This document shows positions 16,207-25,391 of a stretch of 64,000 nt of DNA, one piece after another. The notes under the pieces are model-generated. The model was not told the origin of the DNA. It made no database searches and saw only the letters and a program-made list of their open reading frames with translations. The first letter of the stretch is position 1. Each line of letters opens with the position of its first letter. The position numbers and the translations under genes are program-made. The stretch is from Fibrobacterota bacterium (GTDB lineage Bacteria > Fibrobacterota > Fibrobacteria > UBA11236): positions 112,414 to 176,413 of the forward strand of contig CANIEU010000001.1 of NCBI GenBank assembly GCA_947466585.1. The letters run 5' to 3'.

Positions 16207-17654
16207 GTCGCTTCCGCGCGCTGTTTAAGCGCGTTGATGAGGCCCGGAAAAACGAACCGGTGCAACGGGAGCACGGCGTACCAGTAGAGGTAGCCGAAAA
16301 TGCCGCCGGGATCGAAGAAGGCGGTTTGCTCCACGCGCGATCCGCCCGGCCCCGGCAGCACTTCGAACTGCAGCCAGGCGTGGCCGGGCAGCTTCATCTC
16401 CGCGCGCAGCCGCAACAGGCGCGGATACTCGAGCGCTTCCACGCGCCAAAAATCGAGCGGATCTCCCACGCGCAACTCGCGCGGATGACGGCGGCCTCGC
16501 CGCATGCCCACGCCGCCCACCATGCGGTCCATGAACCCGCGCAACTGCCAGAGCGCATTACCCGCCGGCCAGCCTTCTTCACCGCCCAACGAACAAATCG
16601 TCTCGAACAATTTGGCTGGATCCGCGCGGACGCGACGGCGACGCCGATCCAGAAACATGCCTTCGTGCGCATCCAACAAATCGGCATCGGTTTGGTCGTA
16701 GGTGAGGCTCGAAAGACTTGACGCCCAAATGGTCTCCACATCGTCGCGGTCGACGCGGATCAACGCCAAGCGCACGGCTTCGTCGTAACCGGTGGGCTGT
16801 ACGTTGAACACCGATCGCACCCGGTCGTCACGGACGATCACCTCGGTTTGAAGGCTTTCCATCAGGGGATGGGCGATGTTGAAGGGAATCGGCGTCAACA
16901 GATCCACCCAACGGCTGAAGAGTTCGAGTTTCAGGATCGGAGTGACCACGATATAGCGCCGCAACCCCCGGATGCGGGCGTAATGCAACATCAATTCGCG
17001 ATAGGTCAGAATGTCTTCTCCGCCGATTTCGAAAATGCCCTCTGCGTGGGGATGATCCAGCGCCTCCACCAGATATTCCATCACCGAACGGATGCCGATC
17101 GGTTGGCACCGCGTGTTGACCCCGAGCGGAGCGAACATCACCGGAAGACGTTCGCAGAGATGCCGGATCATTTCGAAACTGGCGCTTCCCGAGCCCACGA
17201 TGACCGCGGCCCGGAACTCGACCACCGGCACGCCGGCGGCGGCGAGGCAACGGCCGACCTCTTGTCGCGAGCCCAAATGTTTGCTGCGGGCTTTTCCGGT
17301 TTCACCCAGTCCGCCGAGGTAAACGATGCGCCGCACCCCCGCCTTGGCGGCGGCCCGTCCGAACCGCAGCGCCATGATCCGGTCCCGCCGGTGAAAGGCC
17401 TTGCCCGCCGCCATGGAGTGCACGAGGTAATAGGCGACCTCGATCCCGTGCAAGGCTTTGGAAACGGATTCGGCTTCTTCCAAATCACCCGCAACGATTT
17501 CGACCCCGGGCCACGAATATCCGGCCAAGCGGGACGGATTGCGAGCGACACAGCGCACAGCGTGGCCGTTGGCCAAAAGGCGCGGCACCAAACGTCCTCC
17601 GATATAACCGGTGGCCCCGGTGACCAAGATGCGGACCGGATTCGTGGATTCCAT
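16203..17654 (-). CDS. Atypical SDR NAD(P)-binding protein with C-terminal DUF2867-like domain
   Basis: 483 aa. The N-terminal half is an NmrA/atypical SDR Rossmann domain: ILVTGATGYIGGRLV near residues 8-22, then VRCVARNPSRL, YLVHSM and a FRAAVIVGSGSASFEMI segment. The C-terminal ~150 residues (GWPAGNALWQLRGFMDRMVGGVGMRRGRRHP, LRLRAEMKLPGHAWLQFEV) match the DUF2867/SRPBCC-like module commonly fused to these proteins. The reaction is unknown; relatives are annotated as oxidoreductases or epimerases without firm assays. ATG 17654 begins the conserved Rossmann strand; an upstream extension in frame is not family-like. The gene ends overlapping korB by 4 bp. Confidence 0.75.
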   Translation of the reverse strand: MESTNPVRILVTGATGYIGGRLVPRLLANGHAVRCVARNPSRLAGYSWPGVEIVAGDLEEAESVSKALHGIEVAYYLVHSMAAGKAFHRRDRIMALRFGRAAAKAGVRRIVYLGGLGETGKARSKHLGSRQEVGRCLAAAGVPVVEFRAAVIVGSGSASFEMIRHLCERLPVMFAPLGVNTRCQPIGIRSVMEYLVEALDHPHAEGIFEIGGEDILTYRELMLHYARIRGLRRYIVVTPILKLELFSRWVDLLTPIPFNIAHPLMESLQTEVIVRDDRVRSVFNVQPTGYDEAVRLALIRVDRDDVETIWASSLSSLTYDQTDADLLDAHEGMFLDRRRRRVRADPAKLFETICSLGGEEGWPAGNALWQLRGFMDRMVGGVGMRRGRRHPRELRVGDPLDFWRVEALEYPRLLRLRAEMKLPGHAWLQFEVLPGPGGSRVEQTAFFDPGGIFGYLYWYAVLPLHRFVFPGLINALKQRAEAT

Positions 17655-17996
17655 AGCTTTAGTGTAGGATTTTACACGGCGAACACCGCAGGCCAAAAAG
17701 GGACCATTGCGCCCGGAATCCGGCCGAAACGGAGGGCGATTCACGAAGAAACTCGATTTGACGGCGCTTCTTCGCGGGAAGATTGGGGGGGGGGTCGCAA
17801 GCAAATCCACCTTGAACAGTATGCCCGGGCGGAAACTTTCAGAAACCCTCGAGATTGCGCGGAGCCAAAAGACAAACGGGCCATACTTTGCTCAATTGCA
17901 TAACCCTAGGCACGATTTATCACAGCCTTTCCGGTCCGATCGCGCACCCATGAACGCGCAGGCGGATATTCGGAAAGGACGGAGGCACCTCACGCT
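17655..17996. other. 342-bp intergenic region upstream of the nuo operon, with a G10 tract
   Basis: No convincing gene. The region separates the minus-strand SDR gene from nuoA and should carry promoters in both directions. A run of ten G residues occupies 17785-17794. Downstream, TTGCGC (17855-17860) and CATACT (17882-17887) are spaced 21 bp apart, too far for a confident sigma70 assignment. A 97-codon frame across 17707-18000 has no family signal and overlaps nuoA. Confidence 0.5.
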
Positions 17997-18380
17997 GTGA
18001 CATCCTACATCCTCATCGGAGTCTTCGTTCTGGTCGGTCTGGCTTTCGCCGGAGGCGCGATGGTGGTATCGCGCCTGATCGCCCCGAAGTTCCCGGGCGG
18101 CGGCGCCAAGATGGAACCGTACGAGTCGGGCGAGCCGACCATCGGCAGTACGCGGGTGCCGTTCAAAATCGGCTATTACCTGTTCGCCTTGGTCTTTCTG
18201 GTATTCGATGTGGAAGCCCTCTTTTTGTTCCCGACCTTGGTGCTCATGCGCCCTGCCGGCGAAGGCACTTTGCCCGGCATTTCATCGGCCCTGGTTTTTA
18301 GCGAAGTTCTCGTATTTCTCGCCATTCTCGGGTTCGCCCTCTTTTACGCATGGCGCAAAAAAGCGTTGGAGTGGGAATGA
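17997..18380 (+). CDS. nuoA: NADH-quinone oxidoreductase subunit A
   Basis: Membrane subunit of complex I; 127 aa, three transmembrane helices. Family signatures are [20 protein letters not shown], containing the E-S-G-x-P core, and [10 protein letters not shown], whose acidic residues are conserved in NuoA. The start is GTG at 17997 with CGGAGGC about 14 nt upstream. First gene of a plus-strand run of ten nuo genes; the stop overlaps the start of nuoBC as ATGA. Confidence 0.93.
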   Translation: MTSYILIGVFVLVGLAFAGGAMVVSRLIAPKFPGGGAKMEPYESGEPTIGSTRVPFKIGYYLFALVFLVFDVEALFLFPTLVLMRPAGEGTLPGISSALVFSEVLVFLAILGFALFYAWRKKALEWE

Positions 18381-19675
18381 TCGACAAGTCTGCGGAATTT
18401 TCCTTGCCCCCCGGCTTGGTGCCGCCCCAAAGTGGGTTGCTCCAACCTGTGGATTGGATCGTCGGCTGGGCCCGCGCCAATTCACTGTGGCCGCTTGTGT
18501 TCGGCACCTCCTGCTGCGCGATCGAAATGATGGCCACCGGTGCCTCCGACAACGACTGGGCCCGTTTCGGGCTCGAAGTCGCACGCGCTTCCCCACGGCA
18601 GGCCGACCTCATCATTCTGGCCGGTACCATCACTGAAAAAATGGGCTCGCGCCTGGTCACGCTGCACGAACAAATGCCGGGCCCGAAATACGTGATCGCA
18701 ATGGGTGCCTGCACCATTTCGGGCGGCCCGTTCTATTACGACAACTATTCTGTGGTCAAGGGTGCGGATCGATTGATCCCTGTGGACGTCTACATCCCCG
18801 GTTGCCCGCCGCGCCCCGAAGCGCTGTTGTACGGCGTGATGCAATTGCAAAAGCTGATCCGTGCGGGTGGCTGGCGCAACTCCATCGTACACCGCCCTGT
18901 GAACGTTTCGCCCATCACCGATCCCATGGCAGAGACGCTCAAAGAATGGGAAGTGATCGAGGCGAAAAAACAGGAAGAGATGAAGGAAGCGAAGGAGCGC
19001 TTCAAGCTGGAGAACCCCGACTACAAGGGCGTGGTGATCAAGCGCATCGTCGCTCCGAAGTACGACGAAGTCGCTCCCACCCCGCGCCCCGAGCGCGGCC
19101 TGGCGCAAGCCGAAATCTTCGCGAACCTTTCGGAACGTTTCCCTTCCCTGCGCGTGCATGCACTGCCGGAAAAATCCGCAGAAAAAGTTGCAGATAACGT
19201 CGCTGAAGTCGCTACAGAAACGTCGGTAGAAAAACCGATCGAAACCGTTACGGAAAAAATCACCGCGATGGGTCGCGAATACGTGCTGGATGTCGCCGTC
19301 GAGCCTGCGGACTATTTGCCGCTGATCCGCCACCTGCGCGACGACACGGACCTGCAATTGGATTACCTCATCGAACTCACCGCCATCGACTGGAAAGACC
19401 GCTACGATGTGGTCGTGCATCTGCTGTCGACGGACAAGGGACACAAGGTGTTTGTGCGCTGCGCGCTTCCGCATGTCGAGGCCCCTGAAATCGAATCGCT
19501 TTCGAGTCTCTTCGCGGGCGCGAACTGGCACGAGCGGGAGGCGTACGACTTTTTCGGTATCCGCTTTACGGGCCATCCCGATTTGCGGCGTCTGTTTCTC
19601 GAAGACGATTTCCCCGGACATCCTTTGCGCAAAGACTTCGAGTATCCCGAACGCGTGGTGAAGAGGCCCTACTGA
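18377..19675 (+). CDS. nuoBC: NADH-quinone oxidoreductase, fused subunits B and C
   Basis: A single 432-aa chain carrying both NuoB and NuoC. Residues 1-165 are NuoB, with all cysteines that ligate cluster N2: C46 and C47 in [11 protein letters not shown]112 in [10 protein letters not shown]143 in [12 protein letters not shown] charged, Ala/Glu/Lys/Thr-rich linker spans ~165-295. Residues ~296-432 are NuoC, with [35 protein letters not shown] and [17 protein letters not shown]. No stop or frameshift lies between them, so this is a real open fusion. ATG 18377 overlaps the nuoA stop. NuoCD fusion is the better-known arrangement; here NuoD is separate, 2 nt downstream. Confidence 0.92.
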   Translation: MIDKSAEFSLPPGLVPPQSGLLQPVDWIVGWARANSLWPLVFGTSCCAIEMMATGASDNDWARFGLEVARASPRQADLIILAGTITEKMGSRLVTLHEQMPGPKYVIAMGACTISGGPFYYDNYSVVKGADRLIPVDVYIPGCPPRPEALLYGVMQLQKLIRAGGWRNSIVHRPVNVSPITDPMAETLKEWEVIEAKKQEEMKEAKERFKLENPDYKGVVIKRIVAPKYDEVAPTPRPERGLAQAEIFANLSERFPSLRVHALPEKSAEKVADNVAEVATETSVEKPIETVTEKITAMGREYVLDVAVEPADYLPLIRHLRDDTDLQLDYLIELTAIDWKDRYDVVVHLLSTDKGHKVFVRCALPHVEAPEIESLSSLFAGANWHEREAYDFFGIRFTGHPDLRRLFLEDDFPGHPLRKDFEYPERVVKRPY

Positions 19676-19677
19676 CC

Positions 19678-20853
19678 ATGAATACGCCCTCTTCCCCTTC
19701 CGCACCCGCGCCCGAGCATCGTCTCCCGCCAGGGTTCGCCCTGCATGCGTCTGGCGCAGACGGTTCGCAGGAATATTTCCTGAACATGGGTCCGCAGCAC
19801 CCCAGCACGCATGGCGTGCTGAAGCTGGTGGTGCGTCTCGACGGTGAAACCGTGGTGGAAGTCGTGCCGCATCTCGGTTTCATCCACCGCGCCATCGAAA
19901 AAATGGGCGAGAGCGAGACCTACGTGCAGTACCTCCATCTCACCGACCGGATGGACTACCTCAGCAGCCACATCAACAATCTCGGCGTGTGCATGGCCAT
20001 CGAAAAGGCCATGGGCATCGGGGTGCCGGAGCGCGGCGAATACATCCGCGTGATGGTTTCGGAATTGCAGCGCATCCAGTCCCATCTGTTGTGGTGGGGA
20101 GCTTTCGGCATGGACCTCGGAGCTGTGACAGCCTTTCTGTATGGGTTTAAGGAGCGCGAAAAAATCACCGCGCTGTTCGAGGACCTCTGCGGCGCGCGCC
20201 TGACCATGAACTATTTCCGTCCCGGCGGATCGAACGCCGACGTTCCCGAAAACTTCATCCCGCGCGTTCTCGAAATCGTCGAGGAGATGAAATTCACCTT
20301 GGACGAATTCAACGCCTTGTTGTCGGCGAACCCCATCACCATTTCCCGCACGCAGGGAGTCGGTGCGCTGTCGCGGGAACGCGCAATCAGCTACGGCTGC
20401 TCGGGGCCCGTGGCGCGCGCCTCGGGCGTGAATTTCGACGTGCGTCGTCACGCGCCTTATTCGATCTACGACCGCTTCGAGTTCGACGTGCCCCTGGGTC
20501 AAAACGGCGATTGTTACGACCGCTATCGCGTGCGCATGGAAGAAATGCGGCAATCCGTCCGCATTCTCGAGCAGGCGGCGGCGTCCTTCCCGGAAGGTCC
20601 GCACCGCGCCAAGGAAAAACCCGTCTACAAACTGCCCGCCGGCAGTTACTTCTCGAGCGTTGAAACCGCACGCGGGATGTTCGGCACCTACATCGTCTCC
20701 GACGGCGGATTGAAGCCCTATCGCATCAAGAGCCGTTCGCCCAACCTCTCGAACCTCGCACCCATCGCGGAAATGGCCGCCGGAGGAAAGATCGCCGATC
20801 TCGTCGCGATTCTTTCCACCCTCGACATCATCGTTCCGGATATCGATCGGTGA
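19678..20853 (+). CDS. nuoD: NADH-quinone oxidoreductase subunit D
   Basis: 49-kDa-type peripheral subunit that forms the quinone site with NuoB; 391 aa. Landmarks are NMGPQHPSTHGVLKLVVRLDGE (~36-57, with the quinone-site His), VPHLGFIHRAIEK, RMDYLS, LGAVTAFLYGFKEREK and the family C-terminus VAILSTLDIIVPDIDR. It starts 2 nt after nuoBC. The first ~30 residues are Pro/Ala-rich and variable. Confidence 0.94.
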   Translation: MNTPSSPSAPAPEHRLPPGFALHASGADGSQEYFLNMGPQHPSTHGVLKLVVRLDGETVVEVVPHLGFIHRAIEKMGESETYVQYLHLTDRMDYLSSHINNLGVCMAIEKAMGIGVPERGEYIRVMVSELQRIQSHLLWWGAFGMDLGAVTAFLYGFKEREKITALFEDLCGARLTMNYFRPGGSNADVPENFIPRVLEIVEEMKFTLDEFNALLSANPITISRTQGVGALSRERAISYGCSGPVARASGVNFDVRRHAPYSIYDRFEFDVPLGQNGDCYDRYRVRMEEMRQSVRILEQAAASFPEGPHRAKEKPVYKLPAGSYFSSVETARGMFGTYIVSDGGLKPYRIKSRSPNLSNLAPIAEMAAGGKIADLVAILSTLDIIVPDIDR

Positions 20854-20859
20854 TCGCAC

Positions 20860-21942
20860 ATGATTGATTTAACCGTAACCCACCCGATCGGCGATCGCAT
20901 CCGGGAAGTTCTGCCCCCACTGCCCGCCGCACTCGCGAACGGCGCGCTCGCCGTCGCTTCGCTGGCCTTACTGGTGACCGTGATGGCGATTCTGCTCGTA
21001 TGGCTCGAGCGCAAGGTTTGCGCCCGTTTTCAAGCGCGCCTCGGGCCTACGCGCGTCGGCCCCTTCGGCCTCTTGCAACCGATCGCGGACGCCCTCAAGT
21101 TGTTGATGAAGGAAAACCTGCGGCCGACCGCCACCGATATGGTCGCGTACTATCTCGCGCCCCTGCTTCCCATCACTGGATCGTTTCTTGTGTTGACGGT
21201 CATTCCCTTCGACCACAACCTGCAGGTGGCGAACCCCGGTGCCGGCGTGGTGTTCGTGATCGCCGCATCGGGTCTCGGAATTTTGGGAACCTTGATCGGC
21301 GGGTGGGGTTCGAACAACAAATACGCATTGCTCGGTTCGATGCGATCGGGTGCGCAGTTGTTCTCGTATGAATTGTCGATGGTACTGTGCATGCTTCTGG
21401 TGGTGATGGCCGCCGGTTCCGCATCGCTGCGTGAGATCGTGCTGTCGCAGCAAGGTACGGTGCTCGACTGGTGGATTTTCAAACTCCCCGGTGCCGGATT
21501 CGCCGCCTTTCTGTTGTTCCTGATTTCTTCCACAGCCGAACTCAATCGCGGCCCGCTCGACCTCTCCGAAGCCGAACAGGAACTCACCGGCGGGTTCCAC
21601 ACGGAATATGCGGGCATGTCGTTCTCCATGTTCTTCCTCGCCGAGTTCGTGAACATGTTCGCCGCAGCCGCGTTGGGCTCCACATTCTTCCTGGGCGGGT
21701 TCCTCGCTCCGCAAATCGGGGTGCATGCGGTGGATGCCGTACTTTCCTTCGTTCCGGGAGTGATCTGGTTCGGCCTCAAGTCGGGCTTCCTGATCTTCCT
21801 CTACATGTGGTTCCGCTGGACTTTTCCGCGCCTCCGCATCGACCATCTTTTGGCGCTGGAATGGAAGTTCCTGCTTCCCGTTTCCATGGGCAACCTGCTG
21901 CTCGGCGCCACCCTCGTCACCTTCGGTCTGCTGCTGCCATGA
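20860..21942 (+). CDS. nuoH: NADH-quinone oxidoreductase subunit H
   Basis: Multi-spanning membrane subunit linking the quinone cavity to the proton pumps; 360 aa. Diagnostic segments are WLERKVCARFQARLGPTRVG, FGLLQPIADALKLLMKE and DLSEAEQELTGGFHTEYAG, with the conserved glutamates of the E-channel. Begins 6 nt after nuoD; its stop overlaps nuoI as ATGA. Confidence 0.95.
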   Translation: MIDLTVTHPIGDRIREVLPPLPAALANGALAVASLALLVTVMAILLVWLERKVCARFQARLGPTRVGPFGLLQPIADALKLLMKENLRPTATDMVAYYLAPLLPITGSFLVLTVIPFDHNLQVANPGAGVVFVIAASGLGILGTLIGGWGSNNKYALLGSMRSGAQLFSYELSMVLCMLLVVMAAGSASLREIVLSQQGTVLDWWIFKLPGAGFAAFLLFLISSTAELNRGPLDLSEAEQELTGGFHTEYAGMSFSMFFLAEFVNMFAAAALGSTFFLGGFLAPQIGVHAVDAVLSFVPGVIWFGLKSGFLIFLYMWFRWTFPRLRIDHLLALEWKFLLPVSMGNLLLGATLVTFGLLLP

Positions 21943-22412
21943 ACCTCGCACCCATCCCCCACAACGACCACCTCTTTGTCCGCCGCCTCAAGCAGGTGGG
22001 CGAACTGCTGCGCGGCATGCGCGTCACCTGGGGTTATCTCGTGCGCCCCTCGCGCGTGGTCACCCGCGAGTATCCCGAGAACCGGGAGACGCTCACCTTT
22101 CCGGAACGCTTCCGCGGTCAGGTCGTCATGCCGCACGACGCCGAAGGCGAACACAACTGCACCGCCTGTACGCTCTGCGAAAAAGCCTGCCCCAACGGCA
22201 GCATCTCGATCCTCACCACCAAGAACATCGCCGACAAACGCGTGCTGGGCCGCTTCGTGTACCGACTCTCTTCCTGCACGTTGTGCAACCTCTGCATCGA
22301 AGCCTGCCCGTTCGACGCCATCCACATGGGTCACCAAGTGGACAACGTCGAAGCCGCCTCGTACGAGCGCGCCGCCCTCGACCTCATCCTGAACAAGCGG
22401 GAAGGACGGTAA
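21939..22412 (+). CDS. nuoI: NADH-quinone oxidoreductase subunit I, 2x[4Fe-4S] ferredoxin-type
   Basis: Electron-transfer subunit carrying clusters N6a and N6b; 157 aa. Two complete CxxCxxCxxxC sets: C74, C77, C80, C84 (CTACTLCEKACPNG) and C113, C116, C119, C123 (CTLCNLCIEACPFDA). The start is set by the ATGA overlap with nuoH. In a complex lacking the NuoEFG module this subunit would be the natural docking point for reduced ferredoxin (inference from ferredoxin-type complexes). Confidence 0.95.
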   Translation: MNLAPIPHNDHLFVRRLKQVGELLRGMRVTWGYLVRPSRVVTREYPENRETLTFPERFRGQVVMPHDAEGEHNCTACTLCEKACPNGSISILTTKNIADKRVLGRFVYRLSSCTLCNLCIEACPFDAIHMGHQVDNVEAASYERAALDLILNKREGR

Positions 22413-22415
22413 CGC

Positions 22416-22979
22416 ATGCGCGACGTACTGTTCTACCTGTTGTGCGCCGTCATGCTGGGGTTCGCGGTCATCGCCGTGACCTCGCGCAACCTGTTCCGCG
22501 CCGTGCTCGCCTTTGCCGGAGTCATCCTCGGCACGGTGATTCTCTTTTTCGCTCTCGGCGCCGAAATGACGGCGCTCGCACAGATCCTGGTGTACATCGG
22601 CGGCGTGATGATCTTCGTGTTGTATGCGGTTTTTTTGACTTCGGGCGAAGAGGTGGGGATGCCCAAACCGTCCGTCGCCAAAATCATCTTCGCCTTGATC
22701 GTGGCCGCGATTCCGCTTTCGCTGATTGCGGGTCTGGCCCTGCGGGCCGGTTGCACGTTTCCCGTTGCGGGAGAGGCATTACAGTCTCCCATCGCCTCGC
22801 TGGAATCGATCGGGCTGCGCTTGCTCAATCCCGGCGCGGACGGCTTCCTCGTGCCTTTCGAACTGATATCGGTATTGCTGCTGGCCGCCATGGTGGGCGC
22901 GATCGCGATCGCAACCCGGGAAAAAGAGGCCGAAACAGCCGACGGAATCCTGACCGAAAAGCAGGAGGACGCGTCGTGA
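22416..22979 (+). CDS. nuoJ: NADH-quinone oxidoreductase subunit J
   Basis: Membrane subunit of 187 aa with about five transmembrane helices. The family pi-bulge region appears as AQILVYIGGVMIFVLYAVFL (~61-80), and LLLAAMVGAIAIATREKE lies near the C-terminus. It starts 3 nt after nuoI and overlaps nuoK by GTGA. Confidence 0.92.
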   Translation: MRDVLFYLLCAVMLGFAVIAVTSRNLFRAVLAFAGVILGTVILFFALGAEMTALAQILVYIGGVMIFVLYAVFLTSGEEVGMPKPSVAKIIFALIVAAIPLSLIAGLALRAGCTFPVAGEALQSPIASLESIGLRLLNPGADGFLVPFELISVLLLAAMVGAIAIATREKEAETADGILTEKQEDAS

Positions 22980-23305
22980 ATCTGGCCGGATGCCTCGTTC
23001 TTTCGGGAGCGCTTTTCGCGGTGGGCGTGTTCGGACTGCTCACGCGCCGCAACATGATCGCTGCCTTATTGTCGCTCGAACTCACGGTCGTGGCTGCGCT
23101 GATCAACTTTGTGGCCTTCGCGCGCTTCGGCGCAGCCAGTGCGACCAACGTTGCAGGCGGCGATGCCCATGCCGGAAGCATCTTCGTCTTTTTCGCGGTG
23201 GCCGCCACTGCCGCCGAGATGGCTCTCGCGCTAGCCCTCGTGATCGCCTTGCGCCGTCGCCGCCAAAGTCTGGATATCACCGACCTGGATGGTCTGCATG
23301 GATAA
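22976..23305 (+). CDS. nuoK: NADH-quinone oxidoreductase subunit K
   Basis: Small three-helix membrane subunit, 109 aa. The intramembrane glutamates of the proton path are visible in LLSLELTVVAALINF and FFAVAATAAEMALALALVIAL. GTG start at 22976 preceded by GCAGGAGGA, overlapping the nuoJ stop. Its final codons overlap the start of nuoL. Confidence 0.92.
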   Translation: MNLAGCLVLSGALFAVGVFGLLTRRNMIAALLSLELTVVAALINFVAFARFGAASATNVAGGDAHAGSIFVFFAVAATAAEMALALALVIALRRRRQSLDITDLDGLHG

Positions 23306-25391
23306 TCCCGTCCTCCTGACCCAAGAAGCGTGGTCCTCCTTGCAAACCGCAGCGTGGGCGGTGCTGATTCTGCCGCTGCTGTCGTTCCTTGTGAACGGAC
23401 TCTGGCTCGGGCGCAAACACGAGCGGGCCGCAGGGTGGACCGCCACCGCCTTGCTGGGCGCCACCCTCGCGTGTGCTCTGCACGTCGCCTCGGGATGGCG
23501 CAGCCTCGTCCTGCAACATCCGGAGTTGTACCCCTCCCGCACCGCGTTGGCTTGGGAACACGTGTGGCTGAACTTCGGCGGCAACCTGTCGGCGCGTCTG
23601 GGGTTTTATCTCGATCCCGCATCGGTGATGATGATCGTTGTGGTCTCGGCGATTTCCTTTTTGGTGCACTTCTACTCGATCAGATACATGAAGCACGAGC
23701 GCGGCGCGGGCCGGTTCTTCGCCTTGCTGTCGCTTTTCACCTTTGCCATGCTCGGGCTGATCGTTTCGGGCAACCTGATCCAGACCTTTTTCTTTTGGGA
23801 ACTGGTGGGGGCCGCTTCCTATCTGCTGATCGGTTTCTGGTACACCAAGCCTGCCGCGGTCGCCGCCAGTAAAAAAGCCTTCGTACTCACGCGCTTCGCC
23901 GACGCCTTCTTTTTGATGGGCGTGCTCCTCACCGGAGTGAACACGGGAAGCTTCGACTTTCTGGTCGTGAACGGCCCGGCCGCTGCCGCGGAATTGAACC
24001 GTACGCTAGGCGCAGGACTCTTCGCGTTTAAACTGTTGTCCGTTACCACGGTACTGCTCTATATGGGCGCCTGGGGCAAGTCGGCCATGTTCCCCTTCCA
24101 CGTGTGGTTGCCCGATGCCATGGAGGGACCGACACCCGTGTCGGCACTCATCCATTCGGCGACCATGGTCGTCGCGGGTGTTTACCTGACCGCACGCCTC
24201 TTTCCGCTCTTCGCAGCGGCTGAACACACGCTACAGTTGGTCGCCTTCACCGGCGCGCTGACGGCGGTATTCGCCGCCGCGGTGGCCTGCACGCAAACCG
24301 ACCTCAAACGCATCCTCGCGTTTTCCACCCTGTCGCAACTCGGCTTGATGATGCTGGCCTTGGGAGTTTCGATCCCGACCGTTGCAAACGGCGGCGGCGG
24401 TGCAGTCACCACCATTGCAAATACCGCGGGATACACCGCCGCGCTGTTCCACGTGTTCACACACGCCTTTTTCAAAAGCCTGTTGTTCCTCTCCGCCGGT
24501 GTGATCATCCACGCCATCCACAGCAACGATCTCCGCGACGCCGGGGGTTTGCGCAAGAAAATGCCGTGGACCTACATCTCGACCTTGGCGGCTTGTTTGG
24601 CGCTCGCGGGACTGTGGCCCTTCGCCGGATTTTTCTCCAAAGAAGAAATCCTCGGGGCCGCGCTCGGAAATGGGCATTTCACATTCGTGGCCGCTGGCCT
24701 GCTCACCGGAGGTTTGACCGCGTTCTATATGACGCGCTACTTCGTGTTGGTCTTTCACGGAAGCGCCCGTACACACGCGTCCTCCGCAATGAATGCGGAC
24801 CACGCCGGGGCGGCGCATCATGGACCGACCGAACCGCTGTTAATGGTATTGCCGCTGATCGTGCTCACCGTCCCCAGCGTTCTGGTTGGCTGGTTAGGCC
24901 GTAACGCCTTCCTCAAGGACATGCTGCCGTGGACTTCTTCTGCGACGGCTCCGGTAGAGCATTTAGAAGCACACGCCGGTTTCCCCTGGATGGTGTTGGT
25001 CGCTACCGCGCTGGCCCTGTCGGGAATCGGTACCGGCCTTTACCTTTACGGCCGCAAGCGATGGACGGCCGGATATGCCGACGACCGTGGCCCCTGGCTT
25101 TACCGGATCTTGCGTGACAAACTCTACGTAGATGAGGTCTATTCCTTCCTGATTCGCAAGGTGGGGTCGCGTTTCGTGATCACCCCCGCCGATTGGGCGG
25201 AACGAAAAATCCTCAACGCCTCTTTCGACCAAGGCGGCGGCGTCCTCAACAAGCTCGCACGCGGCCTATCGCGCTACCAAAACGGTCAGGTGCAACGCTC
25301 CGTCGCCACGGCCTTGCTGGGCTTGGTTCTTCTCCTCGCCCTCTATTTTTCCGGAAGTCCGCTTCCCCACCTGTTTGGGAGTCTGAAATGA
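23289..25391 (+). CDS. nuoL: NADH-quinone oxidoreductase subunit L
   Basis: Largest antiporter-like proton-pumping subunit; 700 aa from ATG 23289, or 697 aa from ATG 23298, which is equally plausible. Mrp-type motifs include FFWELVGAASYLLIGFWY (lysine/glutamate channel), KSAMFPFHVWLPDAMEGPTPVSALIHSATMVVAGVYL and a His-containing HVFTHAFFKSLLFLSAG. The C-terminal part (residues ~590-700) contains an amphipathic segment consistent with the lateral helix. The frame overlaps nuoK at its start and nuoM at its end. Confidence 0.94.
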   Translation: MVCMDNPVLLTQEAWSSLQTAAWAVLILPLLSFLVNGLWLGRKHERAAGWTATALLGATLACALHVASGWRSLVLQHPELYPSRTALAWEHVWLNFGGNLSARLGFYLDPASVMMIVVVSAISFLVHFYSIRYMKHERGAGRFFALLSLFTFAMLGLIVSGNLIQTFFFWELVGAASYLLIGFWYTKPAAVAASKKAFVLTRFADAFFLMGVLLTGVNTGSFDFLVVNGPAAAAELNRTLGAGLFAFKLLSVTTVLLYMGAWGKSAMFPFHVWLPDAMEGPTPVSALIHSATMVVAGVYLTARLFPLFAAAEHTLQLVAFTGALTAVFAAAVACTQTDLKRILAFSTLSQLGLMMLALGVSIPTVANGGGGAVTTIANTAGYTAALFHVFTHAFFKSLLFLSAGVIIHAIHSNDLRDAGGLRKKMPWTYISTLAACLALAGLWPFAGFFSKEEILGAALGNGHFTFVAAGLLTGGLTAFYMTRYFVLVFHGSARTHASSAMNADHAGAAHHGPTEPLLMVLPLIVLTVPSVLVGWLGRNAFLKDMLPWTSSATAPVEHLEAHAGFPWMVLVATALALSGIGTGLYLYGRKRWTAGYADDRGPWLYRILRDKLYVDEVYSFLIRKVGSRFVITPADWAERKILNASFDQGGGVLNKLARGLSRYQNGQVQRSVATALLGLVLLLALYFSGSPLPHLFGSLK

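Noticed and set aside
17707-18000. 97-codon frame in the nuo promoter region
   Set aside because: Runs through the G10 tract, overlaps nuoA, and shows no conserved features or ribosome site.
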